From Paenibacillus lycopersici (GTDB lineage: Bacteria; Bacillota; Bacilli; Paenibacillales; Paenibacillaceae): DNA of 64,000 bases. Below, one piece after another: positions 16,158 through 24,474 of the stretch. The number at the start of each line of letters is the position of its first letter. Within the stretch, counting starts at the first letter, position 1. The position numbers were made by a program, and so were the translations under genes. The stretch spans positions 1,421,501 to 1,485,500 of the forward strand of contig NZ_CP048209.1 of NCBI RefSeq assembly GCF_010119935.1, read 5' to 3'. The notes beneath the pieces are model-generated. The model was not told where the DNA came from, made no database searches, and saw only the letters and a list, made by a program, of their open reading frames with translations.

Positions 16158-17757
16158 AACGTTAAGCGATTTGATCCCATCGGCGCAGGGCGGCGATTGC
16201 GGCGAACTTGCTTCGACGCTGAAGAGCGGGCTCGATTACGATCAACTGACGAACTGCATGCGCTGCGGCTTCTGCCTGCCGGCCTGTCCGACGTTTCGCG
16301 AGACGGGCATCGAAGCGGAATCGCCGCGAGGTCGAATCGCGCTCATGAAAGCCGTCGCCGATGGAATCATGGCGCCCGACGCGGCGTTCGAGACGCAGAT
16401 GAACCACTGCCTCGGCTGCCGCGCCTGCGAACCGGCCTGCCCCGCCGACGTCAAGTACGGTCAGCTGCTGGAGCAGGCGCGCGATGCCGTGGAGACGCAT
16501 ACGACGTCGCATCGCTGGTGGGTGAAGATCGCGCGCAAGGCCGCGTTCGACGGCTTGTTCCCGCATCAGAACCGGATGCGGCTGCTGGGCGGCGCGCTGC
16601 AGCTGTACCAGCGGGCAGGCCTGCGCAAGCTTGCCCGCGGCACGGGGCTCATGAAGCTGTTCCCGCCGCATCTGCGGGAGATGGAGGCGATCCTGCCCGA
16701 AGCCTCGCGCCGAGGCGTCGTGGAGCAGATCGGCGCGTTCCATCCGGCGCAGGGCGAACGGATCGCCGCCGTCGGCTTGTTCCGCGGCTGCATCATGGAC
16801 GTGCTGTTCACGGAGACGAACAAGCATACGGTCGAGCTGCTGAACGAAGCCGGCTTCGACGTCGTCATCCCGGAGACGCAGAATTGCTGCGGCGCGCTGC
16901 ATGCGCACAGCGGCGAGCAGGCCGGCGCGAAGGCGCTGGCGAAGCGCAATATCGCCGCCTTCAAAGCGGCGGGCGTGGAATGGATCGTCTCCAATGCCGG
17001 CGGCTGCGGCGCGCTGCTCGTGGAGTACGACCATTTGCTGCATGACGATCCGCAGTGGCGGGAAGACGCGGCCTGGTTCGCGAAGCGGACGATCGACGTG
17101 AGCCAGCTGCTCGTCGAGCATGGCCGCTTGCAATCGGCGGCGCAGGCAGCGCTCGCCGCGGGAGCGGGCTTGGCCGGGGTGGGCGCGGCCAAGGCGGGCG
17201 CCAAGGCTGGCGACGCCAACGACGGCGGTCATGGCAGCGGCAGCGCCGAGCCGTCGGCCGACAAGGGCGGCGGAGCGCAAGCTGCCGGGCACGAACATGT
17301 GCGCGGCGTCTCGGCAGCGCCTGCGAAACTGGCCGCAGCCTCCGGCGTCTGCGCCGGTTCGTGCAGCGGCGTCGGCTTCGCATCCGCCGAGGGGGTCCGC
17401 ATCACGTACCAGGATTCCTGCCATCTGCGCAACGTCATGCGCTCGTCCGAAGCGCCGCGCAAGCTGATGCGCAGCGTGGCGAACGCCGAGTTCGTCGAGC
17501 TTGCGGAAGCGGACCGCTGCTGCGGCTCGGCGGGGATCTATAACCTGACGCAGCCGCAGATGGCGAGTCAGATTCTCGATCATAAGATGGAGCATGTACA
17601 GCGGACCGAGGCTCATTACTTGCTGACGAGCAATCCGGGCTGCTTGCTGCAAATGAAGAGCGGCATCGAGAAGCACGGCATGAGCGGACGGATGCAAGCT
17701 ATGCACCTGGTCGATTTTCTGCATGAGCGGATGAGCGGCGCAGGGCGTTCGGAATAA
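16150..17757 (+). CDS. glcF: Glycolate oxidase iron-sulfur subunit GlcF
   Basis: A 535-residue protein, about 90 longer than usual. Two 4Fe-4S motifs are visible: CMRCGFCLPACP (from Cys36) and CLGCRACEPACP (from Cys87). Two CCG domains follow, with RGCIMDVLF and NCCGALHAHSG, then SCHLRNVMR and DRCCGSAGIYN. Between the CCG domains, residues about 328-413 form an Ala/Gly-rich linker containing a CAGSC pair. It is foreign in composition to the fold but keeps the reading frame. The start is GTG 16150, overlapping glcD. The pair probably delivers electrons to membrane quinone. Confidence 0.9.
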   Translation: MAKTLSDLIPSAQGGDCGELASTLKSGLDYDQLTNCMRCGFCLPACPTFRETGIEAESPRGRIALMKAVADGIMAPDAAFETQMNHCLGCRACEPACPADVKYGQLLEQARDAVETHTTSHRWWVKIARKAAFDGLFPHQNRMRLLGGALQLYQRAGLRKLARGTGLMKLFPPHLREMEAILPEASRRGVVEQIGAFHPAQGERIAAVGLFRGCIMDVLFTETNKHTVELLNEAGFDVVIPETQNCCGALHAHSGEQAGAKALAKRNIAAFKAAGVEWIVSNAGGCGALLVEYDHLLHDDPQWREDAAWFAKRTIDVSQLLVEHGRLQSAAQAALAAGAGLAGVGAAKAGAKAGDANDGGHGSGSAEPSADKGGGAQAAGHEHVRGVSAAPAKLAAASGVCAGSCSGVGFASAEGVRITYQDSCHLRNVMRSSEAPRKLMRSVANAEFVELAEADRCCGSAGIYNLTQPQMASQILDHKMEHVQRTEAHYLLTSNPGCLLQMKSGIEKHGMSGRMQAMHLVDFLHERMSGAGRSE

Positions 17758-17788
17758 GTGCAATTTCGGACACGGAGGAACAACTTCG

Positions 17789-17818
17789 GCACTTCGCGCA
17801 GCTCCCGGCGCGAAGTGC
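17789..17818. terminator. GC-rich hairpin after glcF
   Basis: GCACTTCGCGC (17789-17799) pairs perfectly with GCGCGAAGTGC (17808-17818) around an eight-base loop, 31 bases after the glcF stop. It lacks a T run, so it may end transcription weakly or protect the mRNA 3' end. The rest of 17819-18140 shows nothing recognisable. Confidence 0.5.
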
Positions 17819-18140
17819 GACGGCGCATGACGGCTGTCAACCTCATACGTGCGAGGCTCCCAACGCGCGGTTTACGGCGCTGCATGATGCGATCCGGTCT
17901 GGCCAAAACCAGTGCTCATACGGAATCGAGAAGGGGCGGCGCGAGCCGTCCCTTCTTGGCTTGTAGAGAGACCTATATCTAACTGCATCATGGCGCGGGC
18001 AGTTTGAATCGCAGGCCGCGGAATCCGACGGCCGCTTCCGACGGCTCGTTTCCTCGGCGCAGACAACCGAAGCCGTAACGATCACTATGCTTTATCGCCG
18101 GCAGGAAGAAACGCTATCTTCGAAAGCAATGAAACCGGAC

Positions 18141-18317
18141 GGACAGGAGATCCGTTATGGGCTCGTTTTCGTCTTCTTTTCGCCTGCCCGCGGACAGGAG
18201 ATTCGTTATTTCGTCCAATAAGACGGCAATCGCTGCTTTCCGGGGAGCATAACGGAACCTAAGTCCGTTCGCCTGCTCGGAAGCGCCGATTCCATTCAAA
18301 TAACGAATCCTGTGTCC
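18141..18317. repeat. Four-box 177-bp intergenic element, copy A
   Basis: Two direct boxes, GGACAGGAGATCCGTTAT (18141-18158) and GGACAGGAGATTCGTTAT (18192-18209), are followed by two inverted boxes at 18249-18266 (diverged) and 18300-18317 (ATAACGAATCCTGTGTCC). Start-to-start distances are 51, 57 and 51 bases, identical to the copies at 27947 and 54180. The bases between boxes differ greatly. The element lies wholly between glcF and ssuA. Confidence 0.9.
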
Positions 18318-18424
18318 GCGCCCGTTGAAGGCGATCATGGTCAGCCTTGGCAGCGACGCAGACTAAGCACTTCTTGACTCCTTCGAGAAAGGCCCGGAGC
18401 GAACCGCTCCTTCTTCATATTTCA

Positions 18425-18655
18425 TGCGGCCATCACACGCCAGCTTTGCGGCCGGCATGGACCAGCATCGCGGGTCGGCATAGGCCAGCATCGCGGCCGG
18501 CAAGGGCCAGCTTTGCAGGCCATCACGCACCAGCATCGCGGCCGCATGGGCCAGCATCGCGGGCCGTCACGCACCAGATTCGCGGTCCGGCAAGGGCCAG
18601 CTTTGCAGGCCATCACGCACCAGCATCGCGGCCGCATGAGCCAGCTTCGCGGGCA
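18425..18655. repeat. GC-rich degenerate repeat with a 90-bp period duplication
   Basis: The stretch consists of CCAGC-ATCGCGG-like motifs. A 62-base segment at 18501-18562 recurs at 18591-18652 with two differences. Frames are open on both strands only because the sequence is repetitive, and no ribosome binding site precedes them. It is intergenic, just before the ssu promoter. Confidence 0.75.
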
Positions 18656-18710
18656 GCTGTCTGCGGCGATAGGAACGGACAGGCATCGATAGAAAATTTT
18701 TAATTCATAG

Positions 18711-18739
18711 TTGACATATCGGAATAATCTATATATGAT
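18711..18739 (+). promoter_or_regulatory. ssuA: Sigma-A promoter of the ssu operon
   Basis: A perfect TTGACA (18711-18716), a 17-base spacer and TATGAT (18734-18739) make this one of the strongest promoters in the window. The transcript would start near 18746 and has a leader of about 130 bases. Confidence 0.85.
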
Positions 18740-18771
18740 AAACCCAGATGATCGCATGAACTTACCGGACC

Positions 18772-18836
18772 ACCGGAAGTTTCCTCTCGCTAATTCTCCT
18801 TCGATGGAGCTTGGCCTAGGGAAGCTTCCGGTTTTT
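18772..18836 (+). terminator. Leader terminator (possible attenuator) of the ssu operon
   Basis: ACCGGAAG (18772-18779) pairs with CTTCCGGT (18825-18832). The stem continues through TTTCC with GGGAA, an inner CTCC/GGAG helix lies in the loop, and TTTTT ends at 18836. The hairpin stands between the promoter and the ssuA ribosome binding site, so it should stop most transcripts. A second ACCGGA at 18764-18769 could compete for TCCGGT as an antiterminator. It does not resemble a SAM-I riboswitch. Sulfur-dependent control is an inference. Confidence 0.65.
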
Positions 18837-18873
18837 GCGTTGTCCGAAATTACACAAATCAGGGGTGGATGTC

Positions 18874-19908
18874 ATGAAGAAACGAAATGCCGCTTACCGC
18901 AAATTATCCTTCTTCCTTATCGCTTTGCTCAGTATGGCCGTGGTACTGGCCGGCTGCGGCTCGAACGATTCGAACGGCGCCGCGAATGCCGGCCAAGCAG
19001 GCACTGCTGCCGCGGACGCGAATGCCAAGCCCGCATCGGGCGGCGCCGGCGGCAAAGAAATCCGCATCGGCTACCAGAAGTACGGCACCGTCAATATTCT
19101 CAAAGCGAAGGGCACGCTGGATAAACGCCTGGAAGCGGAAGGCTACAAAATCACGTGGACGGAGTTCCCGGGCGGGCCTCAGCTGCTGGAGGCGCTGAAT
19201 GTCGGGAGCATCGACATCGGCCATACCGGCGAAGCGCCGCCGATCTTCGCGCAAGCGGCCAAAGCGCCGCTCGTCTACCTGGCGCATGAGCCGGCAAGTC
19301 CGAACAGCGAAGGCATTATCGTGCCGAAGGACTCGAAGATCGCCTCGCTCGCCGATCTGAAGGGCAAGAAGATCGCGCTCAACAAAGGCTCGAACGTTCA
19401 CTATCTGCTCGTCAAGGCGCTGGAGAAAGCCGGCGTCGACTACAACGATATTACGACGGTTTTCCTGCCGCCGGGCGATGCGAGGGTTGCTTTCGAGAAC
19501 GGTACCGTGGACGCTTGGGTGATTTGGGACCCGTTCCTGGCGGCCGCGCAAACCGCGACAGGCGGCAAGCTGCTGACCGACGGCAAGGATCTCGTGTCGA
19601 ACATCGAATTCTATCTCGCCTCCCGCAAGTTCGCCGAAGCGAACGGGCCCGTCATCGACGCTTTCAAGGAAGAGCTGGACAAAATCGATCAATGGGCCGA
19701 GGCGAACCAAAAGGACGTTGCGGAACTGCTCTCCCCGCAGCTCGGCATCGACGTTCCGTCGCTCGAGCTTGCGGCTAAGCGCAGAGGCTACGGTCTGAAC
19801 CCGATCGACGATTCCATTATCGATGCGCAGCAGAAGATCGCCGATACGTTCTTGAACCTGAAGCTCATACCGGATGCCATTCAGGTGAAGGACGCCACTT
19901 TGAAATAA
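18874..19908 (+). CDS. ssuA: Aliphatic sulfonate ABC transporter, substrate-binding lipoprotein
   Basis: A 344-residue lipoprotein. The signal peptide ends MAVVLAGC (Cys28 lipidated) and is followed by an Ala/Gly-rich tether. The SsuA/NMT1-type periplasmic-binding fold follows, with IRIGYQKYGTVNILKAKG, GSIDIGHTGEAPPIFAQAA and NGTVDAWVIWDPFLAAAQ. It binds alkanesulfonates outside the membrane for SsuC/SsuB. An in-frame ATG at 18835 lies in the leader terminator. ATG 18874 has AGGGGTGG six bases before it and begins the signal peptide. It is first in the order ssuA-ssuD-ssuC-ssuB. Confidence 0.93.
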   Translation: MKKRNAAYRKLSFFLIALLSMAVVLAGCGSNDSNGAANAGQAGTAAADANAKPASGGAGGKEIRIGYQKYGTVNILKAKGTLDKRLEAEGYKITWTEFPGGPQLLEALNVGSIDIGHTGEAPPIFAQAAKAPLVYLAHEPASPNSEGIIVPKDSKIASLADLKGKKIALNKGSNVHYLLVKALEKAGVDYNDITTVFLPPGDARVAFENGTVDAWVIWDPFLAAAQTATGGKLLTDGKDLVSNIEFYLASRKFAEANGPVIDAFKEELDKIDQWAEANQKDVAELLSPQLGIDVPSLELAAKRRGYGLNPIDDSIIDAQQKIADTFLNLKLIPDAIQVKDATLK

Positions 19909-19980
19909 ATCGCTTTAATATAGCCGCTTTAAAATAAAACGTTTCATGAAGCAGGAGGATCTACCGCTCATCGGGCATCG

Positions 19981-20064
19981 CCGCTTCTTCGATTGCAACG
20001 CTTAATCGGATTTGCCGCTTTTTCGATTGCAACGCTTAATCGGCTACACCGCTTCTTCGGCTCC
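19981..20064. repeat. 34-bp tandem repeat upstream of ssuD
   Basis: Units start at 19981, 20015 and 20049 (CCGCTTCTTCGATTGCAACG and variants), two full and one partial, and end just before the ssuD ribosome binding site. An unused AGGAGG lies at 19953. The array lies in the ssuA-ssuD transcript, so it may affect mRNA processing, but no function is evident. Confidence 0.8.
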
Positions 20065-20116
20065 AAACGAGCATGAACCTCAACGATTATCCGACAACGG
20101 AAAGGGAGTTTTCACA

Positions 20117-21262
20117 ATGGAAGTATTCTGGTTTATTCCGACGCATGGCGATGGCCGTTATCTTGGCAGCGCGGAAGGCGCGCGCGTCGTCGATGCCAAA
20201 TATATGCAGCAAATTGCGCAGGCGGCGGACCGCCTCGGCTACGGCGGCGTGCTGCTGCCGACGGGAACCTCGTGCGAGGATGCCTGGGTTGCGGCTTCAT
20301 CGCTCATTCCGGTGACGGAGCGGCTGAAGTTTCTGGTCGCCCTGCGGCCTGGACTGATGTCGCCGACATTGTCCGCCCGCATGTCGGCGACATTCGATCG
20401 GATCTCGAACGGCCGGCTGCTCGTCAACGTCGTTACCGGAGGAGACCCGGTGGAGCTGGCGAGCGAAGGCGTATTCCTCGGGCATGACGAGCGTTACGAG
20501 CTGACGAGCGAATTTCTCGATATCTGGCGCAGAGAGCTGAGCGGCGAGCATGTCGATTACGAAGGCAAGCATTTGCAGGTGAAAGACGGCAAAGTGCTCT
20601 ATCCGCCGGTGCAGAAGCCGTATCCGCCGTTATACTTCGGCGGATCGTCCCCGGCAGGCATAGAGGTGGCCGCCGACCATATCGATGTCTACCTGACTTG
20701 GGGCGAACCGCCGCAGGAGGTCGCCAAGAAGATCGACAAGGTTCGCCGATTGGCGGCCGAACGGGGCAGAGAGATGCGTTTCGGCATCCGGCTGCACGTT
20801 ATCGTCCGCGAGACGTCCGAAGAAGCGTGGCACGCAGCGGATCGCCTGATCAGCAAGGTCGACGATGACGCGATCGCGGCCGCCCGGAAAGTGTTCGCGC
20901 GCTACGATTCGGAAGGGCAGAAGCGGATGTCGACCCTGAACGGCGGCGACCGGAGCCAGCTCGAGATTTATCCGAACCTGTGGGCGGGCGTCGGCCTCGT
21001 ACGCGGCGGCGCGGGCACGGCCCTCGTGGGCAATCCCGAGGAAGTGGCCGGTCTGATGAAGGAGTATGCGGCGCTAGGGATCGACACGTTTATTTTGTCG
21101 GGCTATCCGCACTTGGAAGAAGCGTATCAATTCGCCGATCTCGTCTTCCCGCTGCTTCCGCTGCAAGGCGTGCAGCCGGCGAGCGGTCCGTCCTCGACGA
21201 GTCCGTTCGGCGAGCTGATCGCCAATGCGATCAAGCCGGCGGAGCGGGCGGAAGCCAGATAG
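20117..21262 (+). CDS. ssuD: FMNH2-dependent alkanesulfonate monooxygenase
   Basis: 381 residues, the same length as E. coli SsuD, and a bacterial-luciferase-type TIM barrel. Landmarks are [17 protein letters not shown] at the N-terminus, [15 protein letters not shown] around the active-site Cys region, [16 protein letters not shown], and the C-terminal [23 protein letters not shown]. It uses FMNH2 and O2 to release sulfite and an aldehyde from alkanesulfonates. No flavin reductase gene (ssuE) is present, so FMNH2 must come from elsewhere. ATG 20117 follows AAAGGGAG. An upstream in-frame start at 20012 would run through the tandem repeats. Confidence 0.96.
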   Translation: MEVFWFIPTHGDGRYLGSAEGARVVDAKYMQQIAQAADRLGYGGVLLPTGTSCEDAWVAASSLIPVTERLKFLVALRPGLMSPTLSARMSATFDRISNGRLLVNVVTGGDPVELASEGVFLGHDERYELTSEFLDIWRRELSGEHVDYEGKHLQVKDGKVLYPPVQKPYPPLYFGGSSPAGIEVAADHIDVYLTWGEPPQEVAKKIDKVRRLAAERGREMRFGIRLHVIVRETSEEAWHAADRLISKVDDDAIAAARKVFARYDSEGQKRMSTLNGGDRSQLEIYPNLWAGVGLVRGGAGTALVGNPEEVAGLMKEYAALGIDTFILSGYPHLEEAYQFADLVFPLLPLQGVQPASGPSSTSPFGELIANAIKPAERAEAR

Positions 21263-21274
21263 GAGGGAAACGAG

Positions 21275-22072
21275 ATGAAGCGTCCATCAGCGCGTAACTG
21301 GAAAACTGGCACGTTATCTATCGGACTCGAATGGCTGATTCCGATCCTGGTCGTGGCGCTTTGGCAATGGTTCGGCAGCATGGGGTGGATTTCGCAGCGC
21401 ATCCTGCCGACGCCCGCGTCGGTCGTGGAAGCCGGCTTCAAGCTGGTCGAGAACGGCGATCTGTTCCGTTATATCGGCGACAGCACGAAGCGGGCGCTCA
21501 TCGGGTTCGCGATCGGCGGCGGCATCGGGTTCGCGCTGGCGATCCTGAACGGCTTGCTGCCGCTCGCGGAGAAGCTGACCGACTCGTCGATCCAGATGAT
21601 CCGCACCATCCCGCATCTGTCGCTTATCCCGCTGATCATCGCCTGGTTCGGCATCGGCGAACAGGGCAAAATCTTCCTCGTGGCGCTCGGCGTCGCGTTC
21701 CCGATCTACCTGAATACGCTGCACGGCATCCGTTCCGTCGACCAGGGCTTGATCGAGATGGGCCGCACGTACGGGCTGCGGGGGGCCGCCCTGTTCCGGA
21801 CGATTATTTTTCCCGGGGCGCTGCCGTCGATCCTGGTCGGACTCCGGTTCGCGCTCGGCATCATGTGGATCACGCTGATCGTCTCGGAGACGATCTCGGC
21901 CAACAGCGGCATCGGCTACATGGCGATGAACGCGCGGGAATTCTTCCAAATGGACGTTGTCGTGCTCAGTATCGTTATCTACGCCCTGCTCGGCAAGCTG
22001 TCGGATTGGATGGCGAAGCTTATGGAGAGGAGTTGGCTGAAATGGCATCCGCATTATCGGCAAGAGAAGTAG
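21275..22072 (+). CDS. ssuC: Aliphatic sulfonate ABC transporter permease
   Basis: A 265-residue membrane protein with six predicted helices and the binding-protein-dependent permease domain. The ATPase-coupling loop is visible as [35 protein letters not shown]. It forms the channel for SsuA-delivered sulfonates. It follows ssuD by 12 bases behind AGGAGGGAAACG, and its 3' end overlaps the start of ssuB by 31 bases. Confidence 0.94.
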   Translation: MKRPSARNWKTGTLSIGLEWLIPILVVALWQWFGSMGWISQRILPTPASVVEAGFKLVENGDLFRYIGDSTKRALIGFAIGGGIGFALAILNGLLPLAEKLTDSSIQMIRTIPHLSLIPLIIAWFGIGEQGKIFLVALGVAFPIYLNTLHGIRSVDQGLIEMGRTYGLRGAALFRTIIFPGALPSILVGLRFALGIMWITLIVSETISANSGIGYMAMNAREFFQMDVVVLSIVIYALLGKLSDWMAKLMERSWLKWHPHYRQEK

Positions 22073-22863
22073 CCCTGGAGCGGCAAGCGGAGGCCCCGTC
22101 CCATGAAGTTTCGCCCAAGGGCCTGCAGGTCGACGTACGGTCTGCGGTCGTCCAATTCGGCGATCTGACCGTGCTTCGGGAGCTGGAGCTGTCGATTCCG
22201 GCCGGCCAGTTTCTGGCGGTCGTCGGACGAAGCGGCTGCGGCAAAAGCACCTTGCTCCGCCTGTTGGCAGGCTTGGAGCAGGCATCGAAGGGGACGGTGG
22301 CGATCGGCGGGACGGCTTCGGCCGGATTGCGTCCGGACGTGCGGGTCATGTTCCAGGACGCCCGGCTGCTCCCGTGGAAAACCGTGCTCGATAACGTGCG
22401 GATCGGCGTGGAGGGCGGCGATCGCGACAAAGCGCTGGAAGCGCTGGAGCTCGTCGGCCTGGCCGACCGGGCGAAGGCTTGGCCGTCCGTGCTGTCCGGC
22501 GGGCAGCGGCAGCGGGTCGCGCTGGCCCGGGCGCTCGTCGGCGATCCGAGCCTGCTGCTGTTCGACGAGCCGCTCGGCGCGCTCGATGCCTTGACCCGCA
22601 TCGAGATGCAGCAGCTTATCGAGCGGCTGTGGCTGGAGCGCAAGTTCACCGCCGTGCTCGTCACCCACGACGTAAGCGAAGCCGTGGCGCTTGCCGACCG
22701 CGTCGTGCTGGTCGAGAACGGCTCCATCTCGCAGGACAGCCCGATCGCCTTGGCGCGGCCGCGCGAGAAGGACAGCGGCTTCACCCACTACGAGAACGGC
22801 ATCCTCAATCGCGTGCTGGGCAGACGGCCGGGCAGCGCGAATCAGGACGGGTTTGCTATCTAG
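22042..22863 (+). CDS. ssuB: Aliphatic sulfonate ABC transporter ATP-binding protein
   Basis: A 273-residue ABC ATPase. Walker [10 protein letters not shown] (residues 62-70), Q-loop [12 protein letters not shown], signature [15 protein letters not shown], Walker [13 protein letters not shown] and switch His in [13 protein letters not shown] are all intact. It energises SsuC. ATG 22042 lies inside the end of ssuC, nine bases after GGAGAGGAG. The frame is open far upstream only as a shadow of ssuC. It is the last gene of the operon and is followed by a terminator hairpin 37 bases later. Confidence 0.95.
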   Translation: MASALSAREVALERQAEAPSHEVSPKGLQVDVRSAVVQFGDLTVLRELELSIPAGQFLAVVGRSGCGKSTLLRLLAGLEQASKGTVAIGGTASAGLRPDVRVMFQDARLLPWKTVLDNVRIGVEGGDRDKALEALELVGLADRAKAWPSVLSGGQRQRVALARALVGDPSLLLFDEPLGALDALTRIEMQQLIERLWLERKFTAVLVTHDVSEAVALADRVVLVENGSISQDSPIALARPREKDSGFTHYENGILNRVLGRRPGSANQDGFAI

Positions 22864-22900
22864 CGAATCGCTGCCGCTGTCGTGCGGCAATTGATAGAGG

Positions 22901-22937
22901 AACCGGATCTCCTTGCTGAGGGGGATTCGGTTCTTCT
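22901..22937 (+). terminator. Terminator of the ssu operon
   Basis: AACCGGATCTCC (22901-22912) pairs with GGGGATTCGGTT (22921-22932) through 12 pairs including two G-U, followed by CTTCTT. It closely resembles a second hairpin at 23166, as if the same module were present twice. Confidence 0.75.
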
Positions 22938-23064
22938 TGCCTCAATTTGCAGACCACAGGCAGGGCATTTTGGCCGCCGCATGCCTGGCATAAACTGCCT
23001 AATGGGTTTTGATCAAACCGCTTGATTGCCGGCGAGGCGCCCAATGCTTTCGAAAGCAGGGAAC

Positions 23065-23102
23065 GGACAGGAGATAACAGGAGATCCGCGGATCCTGTGT
23101 CC
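23065..23102. repeat. Compressed relative of the four-box element (copy B)
   Basis: GGACAGGAGAT is followed within a few bases by a second AGGAGATCCG, which abuts the inverted half CGGATCCTGTGTCC. All spacers are missing, leaving a compact 38-base hairpin-forming palindrome. Box sequences match the 177-bp elements. It could be a deletion product of a full element or a minimal ancestral form. It lies between ssuB and a HAD hydrolase gene, flanked by twin terminator-like hairpins. Confidence 0.75.
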
Positions 23103-23165
23103 GCCGCCTAAGGAGCTGCCATCGGCATATGCGGCATCAAAGACCCGAGCTTTCTCTACAGCCTG

Positions 23166-23203
23166 AACCGAATCTCCTTATTTGAAGGGGACTCGGTTCT
23201 TTT
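23166..23203. terminator. Second copy of the AACCGAATCTCC hairpin
   Basis: AACCGAATCTCC (23166-23177) pairs with GGGGACTCGGTT (23187-23198), with one mismatch, and CTTTT follows. It is nearly the same module as the ssuB terminator 265 bases upstream. It may be a backup terminator. Confidence 0.6.
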
Positions 23204-23232
23204 GGGCTGTCTATCGATCGTTCTATAGGCGG

Positions 23233-23261
23233 TATACATCTATTTCCTGAAAATGTATGAT
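23233..23261 (+). promoter_or_regulatory. Possible sigma-A promoter of the HAD gene
   Basis: TATACA (23233-23238), a 17-base spacer and TATGAT (23256-23261) match the consensus in four and five positions. It lies about 50 bases before the start of the HAD hydrolase gene. Confidence 0.5.
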
Positions 23262-23313
23262 AGAATTGTCGGTCGATATCGAAAGACGATTCTATCGAAC
23301 AGGAGCTACATTC

Positions 23314-23880
23314 ATGCGCCTATTATGGGATTTCGACGGGACGCTGTTCGACACGTACCCGGCGTACACGGATGTGCTGTACGAGGTATTGTCGGGCTCG
23401 TCGCCGAAGCCGGCGATATTGGCTCGGCTGAAAGTTTCATTCACGCATGCCGTCGGGCATTACGGGCTGTCGGAAGAACAGATCAAGCGCGTCTTCGAGC
23501 TGGAAAACGAGCTGCATCCCGCGCAGACGCCGCCGTTCCCGGATGTCGAGCAGGTTGTGCGGCTGGCGGAGCTGAATGTCATCATGACGCATAAGCCGCG
23601 CAAGGAAGTGGCGGCGATTCTGCAGCACTACGGCTGGGCGGGATATTTTGCGGAAATCGTCGCGGGCGACGACGGCTATCCCAAGAAGCCGGACCCGGCG
23701 TCGTACCGGTATTTGCATGACAAATACCGGATCGATCTGGCTATCGGCGACCGGGAAATCGATATTCTTCCGGCCAAAGCCATCGGCATGCGAACCTGTT
23801 TGTTCCAGAACAGCGCGCCCGGGGCCGATTATTATTTGACGGATTATGCGGCCTTTCAAACGACCATCGTTCGCCATTGA
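23314..23880 (+). CDS. HAD family phosphatase (phosphoglycolate phosphatase-like)
   Basis: A 188-residue HAD-superfamily hydrolase with the nucleophile motif LLWDFDGTLFDTYPAY at the N-terminus. Motif II is probably the Thr in NVIMTHKPRK, motif III lies around DGYPKKPDP, and motif IV is reduced to IGDREID. The cap is a short helical type. Such enzymes remove phosphate from small metabolites, and the substrate is unknown. An in-frame ATG at 23257 overlaps the promoter. ATG 23314 has AGGAG eight bases before it and begins exactly at the motif. Confidence 0.85.
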   Translation: MRLLWDFDGTLFDTYPAYTDVLYEVLSGSSPKPAILARLKVSFTHAVGHYGLSEEQIKRVFELENELHPAQTPPFPDVEQVVRLAELNVIMTHKPRKEVAAILQHYGWAGYFAEIVAGDDGYPKKPDPASYRYLHDKYRIDLAIGDREIDILPAKAIGMRTCLFQNSAPGADYYLTDYAAFQTTIVRH

Positions 23881-23925
23881 GGCCGGCATTCATGCAGTGT
23901 CATTAAATCCGGGAAGAGGAGCATC

Positions 23926-24453
23926 ATGATTACGTATCAAGCCATGCATCAGGAGCAAGTCGGCAAGCTGCTGGAGATCGACAGGTCCGAATATATCGAT
24001 CTCGTCTACGAAATGCGAGACGGCGCGTTAACGGAAATACCGGCCGGGCATGAATGTCCGACTTGGCCGGAAGAGGCAATAGCCGAAATTCAGGCGCGTT
24101 TCTTGTACGAAATCCAGCATGGCGGCCTGGCGCTGGGCGCTTTCGACGGCGACAGGCTCATCGGATTCGGCGTGCTGGCGCATCGCTTCAGGGGACGAGC
24201 GTTGAACCGGCTTCAGATCGACCTGATGTTCGTGACAAGAGACTACAGGCGGCAGGGAATCGGGAGGCGGATCTTTGGCCGTCTCCGCGACGAGGCGAAG
24301 TCCAGAGGGGCCGAATATCTGTATATCTCTTCGACCGAAACCCGGTCCGCCGTTTCCTTCTACAAGAGCAACGGAAGCGCGCTGGCGGCGGAGGTCGACG
24401 ATGAATTGTTCGCGAAGGAGCCGCATGATATTCATATGGTCGTGAAGCTGTGA
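23926..24453 (+). CDS. GNAT family N-acetyltransferase
   Basis: A 175-residue GNAT. The acetyl-CoA loop is visible as FVTRDYRRQGIGRRIFGRL (Q/RxxGxG/A), followed by the YLYISSTETRSAVSFYKSNG strand-helix typical of the fold's end. It acetylates an unknown amine. It is the first of several GNAT genes in the next 3 kb. The ATG follows AAGAGGAG. Confidence 0.88.
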   Translation: MITYQAMHQEQVGKLLEIDRSEYIDLVYEMRDGALTEIPAGHECPTWPEEAIAEIQARFLYEIQHGGLALGAFDGDRLIGFGVLAHRFRGRALNRLQIDLMFVTRDYRRQGIGRRIFGRLRDEAKSRGAEYLYISSTETRSAVSFYKSNGSALAAEVDDELFAKEPHDIHMVVKL

Positions 24454-24474
24454 CCAATAGGGAGGGTGTTCATA

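Noticed and set aside
18141..18317. Four-box element as an insertion sequence or standard MITE
   Set aside because: No transposase, no flanking target duplication was found, and internal direct boxes at fixed distances are not expected of a MITE. This stays open until a genome-wide search.
18347..18703. Open frame rich in HAPASRPHGPASRA
   Set aside because: Lies in GC-rich degenerate repeats, both strands open, no ribosome binding site, composition unlike the neighbouring genes.
18745..18873. SAM-I riboswitch or T-box before ssuA
   Set aside because: None of the conserved S-box or T-box core sequences could be found. Only a terminator hairpin is evident.
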